Below are positions 1-5,424 of a DNA stretch of 5,424 nt, in pieces. The stretch is from positions 1 through 5,424 of the forward strand of contig DATLFQ010000114.1 of assembly GCA_035540915.1 (NCBI GenBank), written 5' to 3'. Under the pieces are notes generated by a model. The model saw nothing but the letters and a program-made list of their open reading frames with translations. It searched no databases and had not been told where the DNA came from. Position 1 is the stretch's first letter. Each line of letters starts with the position of its first letter. The position numbers and the translations under genes are program-made. This DNA comes from DATLFQ01 sp035540915 (GTDB lineage Bacteria > Actinomycetota > Acidimicrobiia > Acidimicrobiales > GCA-2861595).

Positions 1-63
1 GGCAGGCGGTGCCGTCGGGATCGGCGGGCGTGCCGTCGTAGTCGGCGGTACCGGCCGCGCCCA
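1..63. repeat. Terminal inverted copy of 142-204 (probable fold-back artefact)
   Basis: Bases 1-63 are the exact reverse complement of 142-204 (position p pairs with 205 minus p), with 78 bases (64-141) between the arms. Pairing fails abruptly from 64/141 onward. The inverted arm runs to the first base of the window and duplicates coding sequence of the surface-protein gene in antisense. It puts an in-frame TAG at 39-41 that would otherwise seem to end the upstream reading frame of that gene. An exact copy of coding DNA reaching a sequence edge is typical of a fold-back or chimeric read carried into an assembly, so the genuine sequence probably starts at about 64. A real inverted duplication cannot be excluded from sequence alone. 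Confidence 0.93.
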
Positions 64-866
64 ACAGCACCATCGCAGTCGACCGTATCGACGGCGCGGA
101 CCGCTACGTGACGGCCCGGAACATCGCCGAGCGCCCGGGCCTGGGCGCGGCCGGTACCGCCGACTACGACGGCACGCCCGCCGATCCCGACGGCACCGCC
201 TGCCTGCCCCGCAAGACCGCCATCCTGGCGACTGGCGAGAACTTCCCCGACGCCCTCGTGGCGGGCCCGGTGGCCTTCAACGGTCACAACGTGCCCGGCG
301 GTGGCTCGGCCGTTCCGCCGGGGACGCCCGGCTGCGGTGACGGGCAGGGCTTCCCGGTGATCCTCACCACCGGCGCCTCACTGCACCCGCAGGCCGCCGC
401 CGCCCTGACCAACCTGGGCATCCAGCAGGTGCTGGTCATGGGTGGCAACGTCGCCGTCGCCCCGGCCGTCGTCACGGCCGTCCAGGCGATCAACTCCATC
501 ACCGTTCAGCGCTTCGACGGTGCAACCCGCCTGGACACGGCCAAGAGGTTCGCCGAGTTCGCCATCGACTTCCTGGGCTACAACAGGACAGTGGTGAGCG
601 TGGCCGTCGGCAACAACTTCCCCGACGCCCTCGCCGGCGGCCCCCACGCCGGCACGACGCCGGCCAACGCCATCGTCCTCACCGAGACGCCCACGTCAGT
701 GGGCGCCGAGACTCTGGCGTTCTTCCGTGACCGCCAGGGCGTGAGCGGCGTGTTCGGTGCGCCGACCCCACTCGAGCCGATCCTCGGCATCGACGTCTAC
801 GGCGGTCCCATCGCCGTGAGCGATGCCGCGGTGGCCTCGATCCTGGGGGCCATCTCCCAGGCGTAG
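64..866 (+). CDS. Cell-wall-binding repeat 2 (CWB2) surface protein, 5' partial
   Basis: This is the C-terminal 266 or so residues of a secreted or surface protein; its start and any signal peptide lie beyond the contig edge. Reading frame 3 is open from the fold-back junction and begins with DRIDGADRYVTARNIA (81-128), the hallmark opening of a CWB2 unit (R-x-x-G-x-D-R-Y-x-T-A). The unit continues with ATGENFPDALVAGP and MGGNVAVAPAVV. A second unit follows from about 510: RFDGATRLDTAKRFAEFA, VGNNFPDALAGGP, then YGGPIAVSDAAVASIL just before the stop. In Gram-positive bacteria such repeats, usually in threes, anchor proteins non-covalently to cell-wall polymers; a further unit may lie upstream. 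Repeat 1 carries long Gly/Pro/Asp-rich loops holding the only two cysteines visible (codons 201-203 and 333-335), a possible disulfide. An ATG-free start at 108 (GTG) is only the first possible start codon after the artefact and cuts into repeat 1, so it is not the true start. What the missing N-terminal region does is unknown. Confidence 0.87.
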
Positions 867-881
867 GTCCACGTTCCCGAT

Positions 882-921
882 ACGGCGGCGCCGCCGGCTT
901 CGGCCGGCGGCGCCGCCGTTT
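882..921 (+). terminator. Intrinsic terminator with UUCG tetraloop
   Basis: A perfect 17-bp GC-rich stem is formed by 882-898 and 903-919, closed by a C-TTCG-G loop at 898-903, one of the most stable RNA tetraloops known. It lies 15 bases after the stop of the surface-protein gene and is followed only by TT (920-921), not a long T tract. Terminators with a very strong stem and a short or absent T run are common in high-GC actinobacteria. The stem is nearly symmetric, so it could also block transcription from the other strand. It separates the surface-protein gene from the toxin-antitoxin operon, which should therefore have its own promoter. Confidence 0.85.
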
Positions 922-957
922 CGCGTCCCGGCCGGGGGCGGGCCTCCGCTGCCATCC

Positions 958-987
958 CGATGCCATTACGGCACCGAAACGGCATCG
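958..987. promoter_or_regulatory. Inverted repeat upstream of vapB, possible operator
   Basis: The 73-base gap between the terminator and the antitoxin start holds a 7-bp inverted repeat, CGATGCC (958-964) and GGCATCG (981-987), with 16 bases between the arms, ending 7 bases before the ATG at 995. VapB-type antitoxins usually repress their own operon by binding inverted repeats next to the start, so position and symmetry fit an operator. I see no convincing -35/-10 pair and no Shine-Dalgarno sequence before the ATG, so translation may be leaderless or weakly initiated. A 7-bp repeat in such GC-rich DNA can arise by chance. Confidence 0.3.
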
Positions 988-994
988 TCGCGCC

Positions 995-1240
995 ATGCGG
1001 GTGTCGGTCGACGCAGCGGGCCGGTTGGTGATCCCGAAGTCGCTCAGGACCGCCCTCGGCATCGGTCCCGACACCGAGCTGGAGATCGTCGTCGACGGCA
1101 GCGGGCTTCGTCTCGAGCCCGTGGCGGCGACCGAGCGGACGGTCCGTCAGCGCGACGGCTTGCCGCTCCTGGGACTGGTGCCGAACATGACCGTGACCGA
1201 CGACGATATCCGGCGCCTCCGGGACAGCCTGCAGCGGTGA
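995..1240 (+). CDS. vapB: VapB-type antitoxin, SpoVT/AbrB (MazE) fold
   Basis: An 81-residue protein. The N-terminal 45 residues form a swapped-hairpin AbrB DNA-binding domain: MRVSVDAAGRLVIPKSLRTA at 1-20 carries the family signature D-x-x-G-R-x-x-I-P-K-x-L-R, followed by LGIGPDTELEIVVDG and a closing strand LRLEPV. The remaining part (about 45-81), with GLPLLGLVPNMTVTDDDIRR, matches the flexible tail by which such antitoxins bind and block a PIN toxin. The length is usual for the family. ATG at 995 is the natural start because it begins the domain exactly. The next gene overlaps its stop by four bases (GTGA, 1237-1240), implying translational coupling. It is expected to neutralise VapC and to repress the operon, perhaps through the inverted repeat just upstream. 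Partner identity is inferred from context and from the PIN residues in the next frame. Confidence 0.88.
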   Translation: MRVSVDAAGRLVIPKSLRTALGIGPDTELEIVVDGSGLRLEPVAATERTVRQRDGLPLLGLVPNMTVTDDDIRRLRDSLQR

Positions 1241-1661
1241 CGGCCGCCGCCGGACGCGCATGGGCCTGCGATACAAGCGTCGCCCTGGCTGCGATCGACC
1301 CCAACCACGAGGCGCACGCAGGCTGCCGCCGCGAGGTGGCGAGACGGCGTCCTGCGCTGCCGGGTCATGCGGTCTTCGAGTGCTACTCCGTTCTGACCCG
1401 TCTGCCCCCGCCGCTGCGCCTCACGGCGGCCCAGGCCGGTTCGGTCCTCGCACGGGCTTTCCCAGAGCCGTGCTGGCCGGGCCTGGTGATCTCGAGTCGC
1501 TCCGGATCCGGATCGCCCAGCTCGGCATCGTGGGCGGATCGGTCTACGACGCGCTCGTCGGCCAGGCGGCCCTGGTCAACGAGCGGACGCTCCTCACCCG
1601 TGACCAGCGCGCGGAACGGATCTACCGCGCGCTCGGCGTGGCCCACGAGATGGTCGAGTAG
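1237..1661 (+). pseudogene. vapC: VapC PIN-domain toxin, interrupted by a -1 frameshift
   Basis: A PIN-domain ribonuclease toxin split over two frames. The first part starts at GTG 1237, overlapping the antitoxin stop, and reads VTAAAGRAWACDTSVALAAI, with the first acidic residue D12 in CDTS and E48 in FECYSVLTRLPPPLRL. Homology leaves this frame near the TTTCCC run at 1458-1463 and resumes in frame 3 with AVLAGPGDLESLRIRIAQLG, then GGSVYDALV (D105) and LLTRDQRAERIYRALGV (D123). One extra base at the TTTCCC run would give a continuous 141-residue protein, the normal VapC length, with all four metal-binding acidic residues. Family members cut tRNA or rRNA in an Mg2+-dependent manner and are held inactive by VapB. 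As sequenced, the product would lose the last two acidic residues and run on in the wrong frame to about 1761, so it should be inactive. A single-base assembly or sequencing error in the short homopolymers is equally possible. The stop TAG is at 1659-1661. Confidence 0.85.
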
Positions 1662-1679
1662 GAGCGACGGCTCGACTGG

Positions 1680-3938
1680 TCAGCGGGCCAGTTGGCTCCG
1701 GATCAGGTTGAGGGCGCCGCCGGCTTGGAACCACGCGATGTGCTCGGGCGACATGGTGTGAGTGCAGGTGAAGGCCGCGGTGGTGCCGTCGGCGCTCGTG
1801 AGGAGGCAGTCGACCGGGCGGTCGGGAGCGAGGTCGCCCAGGCCGAGGATCGAGATGCGGTCGGTCTCGCCGACCTGGTCGTAGGTGGCCGGGTCGGTGA
1901 AGGTCAGCGGCAGGACGCCCTGCTTCTTCAGGTTGGTCTCGTGGATGCGGGCGAACGACCGGACCACGATGGCTCGGGCGCCGAGGTGGCGCGGCTCCAT
2001 GGCGGCGTGCTCGCGGGACGACCCCTCGCCGTAGTTCTCGTCGCCCACCGCGACCCAGCCCAGGCCGGCCGCTTTGCAATGGCGGGCCGCGTCGGGAAAG
2101 GGCTCGGTGGTGGCGTGGACCGGGCAGCAGCCGGTACCGGTCTCGCCGGTGAAGGCGTTGACGGCGCCCAGGAACAGGTTGTCGCTGATGTTGTCCAGGT
2201 GACCACGGAAGCGCAGCCAGCGGCCGGCGGCGGAGATGTGGTCGGTGGTGCACTTGCCGGCCGCCTTCAGCAGCACGGGCAGGCCGAGGAAGTCCTGGCC
2301 GTCCCAGGCCGGGAACGGTTCCAGCAGCTGCAGCCGTTCGCTGTCCGGGCGGACGACGACCTCCACCGACGAGCCGTCTTCCGGCGGTGCGATGAAGCCC
2401 GCGTCGCCGTCCTCGTAGCCGCGCGACGGCAGGTCCTCGGCAACCGGGGGCTCCAGGCGGACGCCGTCGACCTCGTCGTGCACCGGGTCGAAGTCCAAGG
2501 TGCCGGCCAGTGCGTAGGCCACGACCGTCTCGGGTGAGGCCACGAAGGCCAACGTGGAAGCCATGCCGTCGTTGCGCTTGGGAAAGTTGCGGTTGTAGGA
2601 GTTGACGATCACGTTGACCTCGCCCTCGGCCACGTCATCGCGCTTCCACTGCCCGATGCACGGCCCGCAGGCATTGGCCAGCACGGTTGCGCCCACCGCC
2701 TCCAGGTCGGCCAGCAGGCCGTCGCGCTCGATGGTTGCCCGCACCCGCTCCGATCCGGGCGTCACCAGGAGCGGCGTCTTCACCCGCAGGCCGGCGGCCG
2801 CCGCCTGGCGGGCCAGGTGGGCGGCCCGACCGATGTCCTCGTAGGACGAGTTCGTGCACGAGCCGACCAGCGAGGACGAGATGCGCAGCGGCCACCCCTC
2901 GGCCCGCGCCTCGGCGCCCATGGCCGACACTGGTCGGGCTCGGTCGGGGGTGTGCGGGCCGTTGATGTGGGGCTCCAGGGAGCCGAGGTCGATCTCGACC
3001 ACCTCGTCGAAGCACCGGCCGGGGTCGTCGTCCACCTCCGGGTCGGCGGCCAGCAGCCCGCCGGCGGCGAGCGCCGCGTCGCACTCGTCGGCGAGGCCGG
3101 CCCGGCCGGTGGCCCGCAGGTACTCGCCGGCCCGCTCGTCGTAGGCGAACAGCGAGGTGGTGGCGCCGACCTCGGCGCCCATGTTGCAGATGGTCGCCCG
3201 GCCGGTGGCGCTGATGGTGCCTGCGCCCGGGCCGAAGTACTCGACGACGGCGCCGGTGCCGCCCCGCACCGTGAGCAGGTCGGCCACCTTCAAGATGACG
3301 TCCTTGGGCGACGCCCAGCCGCTGAGCCGGCCCGTGAGGCGCACGCCGATGAGCCGGGGCCAGCGCAGCCCGAACGGGCCGCCCACCAGCACGTCGACGG
3401 CGTCGGCGCCGCCCACGCCGATGGCCACCATGGCCAGCCCGCCGGCGTTGGGCGTGTGGGAGTCCGTGCCGATCAGCAGGCCGCCCGGGGTGGCGTACTG
3501 CTCCAGCACCACCTGGTGGATGATCCCCGAGCCCGGCTTCCAGAAGCCGATGCCGTAGCGGGCCGACACCGTCCGCAGGAAGTCGTAGACCTCGGCGTTG
3601 GCGTCGGTCGCCACGGCCAGGTCGGTCGGCCCGTCGACCCGGGCCTGGATGAGGTGGTCGCAGTGCACCGTGGTCGGCACGGCCACCCGGTCCAGCCCGG
3701 CGGTCATGAACTGCAGCAGCGCCATCTGTGCCGTGGCGTCCTGCATGGCCACCCGGTCGGGGCACAGCTCGACGTAGGACCGCCCGCGCTCGATGCTCCC
3801 CACGTCCTGCCCCTCGGCCAGGTGCGAGACGAGGATCTTCTCGGCCAGCGTGAGCGGCCGCCCCCACGCCTCCCGCGCTTCCGAGTGCACAGCGGGCCGC
3901 CCGCTGGTCACGCGGGACGAGCCCTGGCCGGCGGTCAC
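1680..3938 (-). CDS. acn: Aconitate hydratase, mitochondrial type
   Basis: A complete 752-residue aconitase, interconverting citrate and isocitrate through cis-aconitate in the TCA cycle; cytosolic. It aligns by eye along its length with mitochondrial aconitase (ACO2): LTLAEKIL near 29, RVAMQDATAQMALLQF at 62-77, HCDHLI (D94, H95), GTDSHTPNAGG (D159, S160, H161), CNMGAEVGATTS (251-262). The 4Fe-4S ligands are C361 (GSCTNSSYED), C424 and C427 (ANACGPCIGQW). The swivelling C-terminal domain has RGHLDNIS (R578) and GEGSSREHAAMEPRHLG, where S641 and R642 match the catalytic serine base and arginine, then SFARIHETNLKKQG. The length fits the mitochondrial type (about 750-780), not the longer AcnA/IRP or AcnB types. 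The start is taken as GTG at 3938, overlapping the gltB stop by four bases; homology begins only near residue 28, so GTG at 3911, preceded by AGGG, or a later GTG is also possible. Its stop faces that of vapC across 18 bases. Confidence 0.95.
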   Translation of the reverse strand: MTAGQGSSRVTSGRPAVHSEAREAWGRPLTLAEKILVSHLAEGQDVGSIERGRSYVELCPDRVAMQDATAQMALLQFMTAGLDRVAVPTTVHCDHLIQARVDGPTDLAVATDANAEVYDFLRTVSARYGIGFWKPGSGIIHQVVLEQYATPGGLLIGTDSHTPNAGGLAMVAIGVGGADAVDVLVGGPFGLRWPRLIGVRLTGRLSGWASPKDVILKVADLLTVRGGTGAVVEYFGPGAGTISATGRATICNMGAEVGATTSLFAYDERAGEYLRATGRAGLADECDAALAAGGLLAADPEVDDDPGRCFDEVVEIDLGSLEPHINGPHTPDRARPVSAMGAEARAEGWPLRISSSLVGSCTNSSYEDIGRAAHLARQAAAAGLRVKTPLLVTPGSERVRATIERDGLLADLEAVGATVLANACGPCIGQWKRDDVAEGEVNVIVNSYNRNFPKRNDGMASTLAFVASPETVVAYALAGTLDFDPVHDEVDGVRLEPPVAEDLPSRGYEDGDAGFIAPPEDGSSVEVVVRPDSERLQLLEPFPAWDGQDFLGLPVLLKAAGKCTTDHISAAGRWLRFRGHLDNISDNLFLGAVNAFTGETGTGCCPVHATTEPFPDAARHCKAAGLGWVAVGDENYGEGSSREHAAMEPRHLGARAIVVRSFARIHETNLKKQGVLPLTFTDPATYDQVGETDRISILGLGDLAPDRPVDCLLTSADGTTAAFTCTHTMSPEHIAWFQAGGALNLIRSQLAR

Positions 3939-5311
3939 GTGGCCGCGCCGCCGCGGGCGCCGGCCTCCGCCTCCATGCGGCGGACCCGGCCGATGGGGGC
4001 GACATGCCACATGTGCTCGACGGTGGCGTCCCAGTCGGACAGGAGGGCCTTGGCCCGGGGGGACCCGGTCAGCTCCAGGTGGCGCTCGACCAGCCAGCGC
4101 AGCTCCTGCTCGTGCTCGGCGTCGGGGCGCTCGGCCTCGACCAGGGCGGAGTTGAGGCGGGCCGTCAACCGGGCGCCCGGGTCCCACACGTAGGCGTCGC
4201 CGCCGGTCATGCCGGCCCCGAGGTTGTAGCCGACCGACCCGAGGATCACGACGATGCCGCCGGTCATGTACTCGCAGGCGTGGTCGCCGGCTCCCTCGAC
4301 CACGGCGGTGGCACCGGAGTTGCGGACGCCGAAGCGCTCGCCCACCGAGCCGGCCACGAACAGGTCGCCGCCGGTGGCGCCGTACAGGCAGGTGTTGCCG
4401 GCCAGCACCGGGTCGCCGGTGTCGTCCTCGGGCGGGCGGATCACGATGCGCCCGCCGCCCATGCCCTTGCCCACGTAGTCGTTGGCCTCGCCCACCAGGT
4501 CCAGCTCGATGCCGTGGGTGAGGAACGCCCCCAGGCTCTGGCCGGCCGACCCGCGCAGCCGCACCGACGCCGTGCCGGCCGGGGCTCGCTCGCCCCACTC
4601 CAGGGCCACCGCGCCGCCCAGGGCGGCGCCCACGGTGCGGTCCCGGTTGGTGATGGCGTAGTCGAGGGTCATCTCGGCGCCGTCCCACAGGCCTCGGAAC
4701 GCCTCGGCCTCCAGCCGGTCGCCCAGGGCGGACCGGGGCCGTTGCAGGGCCACGCCCTCCACGAAGCGCCGGGGCGCGTCGGGGCGAACGGCCGGCGGCT
4801 CGAGCAGCGGCGACAGGTCGACGCTGTCGACCCGGGCATCGCCGGTCACCTTCTGGCGCAGGCACTCCACCCGCCCGATGGCCTCGTCCAGCGACCGCAG
4901 GCCGAGCGACGCCAGCAGCTGGCGCACCTCGCCGGCCACGAAGAAGAAGTAGGCGGCCACGCCCTCGGGGGTCCCGCCGAACTTGGCCCGCAGGTTGGGC
5001 CGCTGGGTGGCGATGCCGGTCGAGCAGGTGTCCCGGTGGCAGGCCCGCAGCATGATGCAGCCCTCGGCGATCATGGCCGCCGTCCCGAACGAGAACTCGT
5101 CGGCGCCCAGGAGGGCGGCCACCAGGACGTCCCGGCCGTTGAGGAAGCCGCCGTCGACGCGGACGCGGGCCCGCGAGCGCAGGTCGTTGTGGACCAGGGC
5201 CGCCTGGGTGTCGGCCAGGCCCAGCTCCCAGGGCATGCCAGCGTGCTTGATGGACGACAGAGGCGAGGCGCCGGTGCCGCCATCGGCCCCGGAGATGTGC
5301 ACGACGTCGGC
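3935..5311 (-). CDS. gltB: Glutamate synthase large subunit, C-terminal part (5' partial)
   Basis: The last 458 residues of the roughly 1500-residue glutamate synthase alpha subunit, which makes two glutamates from glutamine and 2-oxoglutarate. The fragment starts inside the FMN-binding barrel with ADVVHISGADGGTGASPLSS, followed by IKHAGMPWELGLADT, RVRVDGG, and GADEFSFGTAAM. The 3Fe-4S cysteines are C85, C91 and C96 in GCIMLRACHRDTC. Residues about 210-400 form the C-terminal right-handed beta-helix (GXGXG) domain, with NDYVGKGMGGGRIVI, GATGGDLFVAG and EYMTGGIVVILG. The amidotransferase domain, central domain and most of the FMN barrel lie outside the contig. The 22 residues that appear upstream of A1 in the same frame (5377-5312) come from the inverted terminal copy and are not part of the protein. 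The stop TGA overlaps the aconitase GTG. No gltD follows, so whether the enzyme is NADPH-dependent (GltBD) or ferredoxin-dependent cannot be decided; the ferredoxin-loop region is not covered. Confidence 0.94.
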   Translation of the reverse strand, partial: ADVVHISGADGGTGASPLSSIKHAGMPWELGLADTQAALVHNDLRSRARVRVDGGFLNGRDVLVAALLGADEFSFGTAAMIAEGCIMLRACHRDTCSTGIATQRPNLRAKFGGTPEGVAAYFFFVAGEVRQLLASLGLRSLDEAIGRVECLRQKVTGDARVDSVDLSPLLEPPAVRPDAPRRFVEGVALQRPRSALGDRLEAEAFRGLWDGAEMTLDYAITNRDRTVGAALGGAVALEWGERAPAGTASVRLRGSAGQSLGAFLTHGIELDLVGEANDYVGKGMGGGRIVIRPPEDDTGDPVLAGNTCLYGATGGDLFVAGSVGERFGVRNSGATAVVEGAGDHACEYMTGGIVVILGSVGYNLGAGMTGGDAYVWDPGARLTARLNSALVEAERPDAEHEQELRWLVERHLELTGSPRAKALLSDWDATVEHMWHVAPIGRVRRMEAEAGARGGAAT

Positions 5312-5424
5312 CATCAAGCACGCTGGCATGCCCTGGGAGCTGGGCCTGGCCGACACCCAGGCGGCCCTGGTCCACAACGACCTGCGCTCGCGGGCCCGCG
5401 TCCGCGTCGACGGCGGCTTCCTCA
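5311..5424. repeat. Terminal inverted copy of 5140-5253 (probable fold-back artefact)
   Basis: Bases 5311-5424 are the exact reverse complement of 5140-5253 (position p pairs with 5564 minus p), 114 bp without a mismatch, with 57 bases (5254-5310) between the arms. Beyond a single mismatch (5254/5310) there are four further complementary bases, CGAC at 5255-5258 and GTCG at 5306-5309, a possible microhomology at which a strand folded back and was extended. The arm runs to the last base of the window. It makes the plus strand encode the GltB peptide SIKHAGMPWELGLADT a second time, pointing outward, and cuts gltB off in the middle of its FMN domain. This strongly suggests an artefact of library preparation or assembly. 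Confidence 0.95.

Noticed and set aside
1662..1673. Small hairpin GAGC-GACG-GCTC between the convergent genes as a bidirectional terminator
   Set aside because: The stem is only 4 bp with no T tract on either side, too weak to call.
823..1761. A 312-codon plus-strand frame crossing the toxin-antitoxin region
   Set aside because: Only the stretch 1237 to about 1460 is real (the first part of VapC). The rest is an out-of-frame shadow of the surface gene end, the terminator, vapB and the second VapC part.
2635..4005. A 456-codon minus-strand frame over the start of aconitase
   Set aside because: It is an Arg/Pro/Gly-rich frame overlapping aconitase coding sequence in the wrong phase, with no domain signature.
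2817..4193. A 458-codon frame on the plus strand antisense to aconitase and gltB
   Set aside because: Its translation is low-complexity His/Gly/Ala/Arg-rich with no recognisable domain, while the opposite strand encodes fully conserved enzymes.
1680..5375. A single 1231-codon open frame on the minus strand
   Set aside because: Only its C-terminal 752 residues are aconitase. The upstream part is an out-of-frame Arg/Pro/Gly-rich shadow of gltB, kept open by the high GC content; it is not a fusion protein.
5312..5377. Upstream ATG giving GltB 22 extra N-terminal residues
   Set aside because: These codons lie within the inverted terminal copy, and the protein without them begins inside the FMN barrel, so they cannot be a true N terminus.
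1..5424. CRISPR array, tRNA, insertion sequence or phage genes
   Set aside because: No regularly spaced direct repeats, no tRNA-like cloverleaf, and no transposase, integrase or phage motifs in any frame. The only exact repeats I found are the two terminal fold-backs.

Overview
The window reads as one short contig from a very GC-rich bacterium, most likely an uncultured actinobacterium. Support for this is the strong G/C bias at third codon positions, GTG starts, a cell-wall-binding-repeat surface protein, a VapBC-type toxin-antitoxin pair and an intrinsic terminator with almost no T tract. A class such as Acidimicrobiia would fit but cannot be proven here.

Layout. Positions 1-63 are an exact reverse complement of 142-204, and positions 5311-5424 are an exact reverse complement of 5140-5253. 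Both copies run to the very edge of the window, break reading frames and look like fold-back artefacts. Genuine sequence is therefore about 64-5310/5311. From the left: the C-terminal part of a surface protein with two CWB2-type repeats (+, to 866); a perfect hairpin terminator with a UUCG loop (882-921); a two-gene toxin-antitoxin operon, with an AbrB/MazE-fold VapB antitoxin (995-1240) and a PIN-domain VapC toxin (1237-1661) that carries a single-base frameshift; then, converging from the other strand, a complete mitochondrial-type aconitase (3938-1680) preceded by the C-terminal 458 residues of the glutamate synthase large subunit (5311-3935).

How the genes work together. VapB and VapC overlap by four bases (GTGA) and form a classical translationally coupled module, though the toxin as sequenced is broken. 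GltB and aconitase also overlap by four bases (GTGA) and are probably co-transcribed. Aconitase feeds citrate towards 2-oxoglutarate, and glutamate synthase consumes 2-oxoglutarate, so the pair links the oxidative TCA branch to nitrogen assimilation. A gltD small-subunit gene is not found immediately downstream of gltB, where it commonly sits. The two operons converge with only 18 bases between stop codons.

I saw no CRISPR array, tRNA, rRNA, insertion sequence or clearly novel system. The observations most worth checking are the two terminal fold-backs, the toxin frameshift and the gltB-aconitase coupling.
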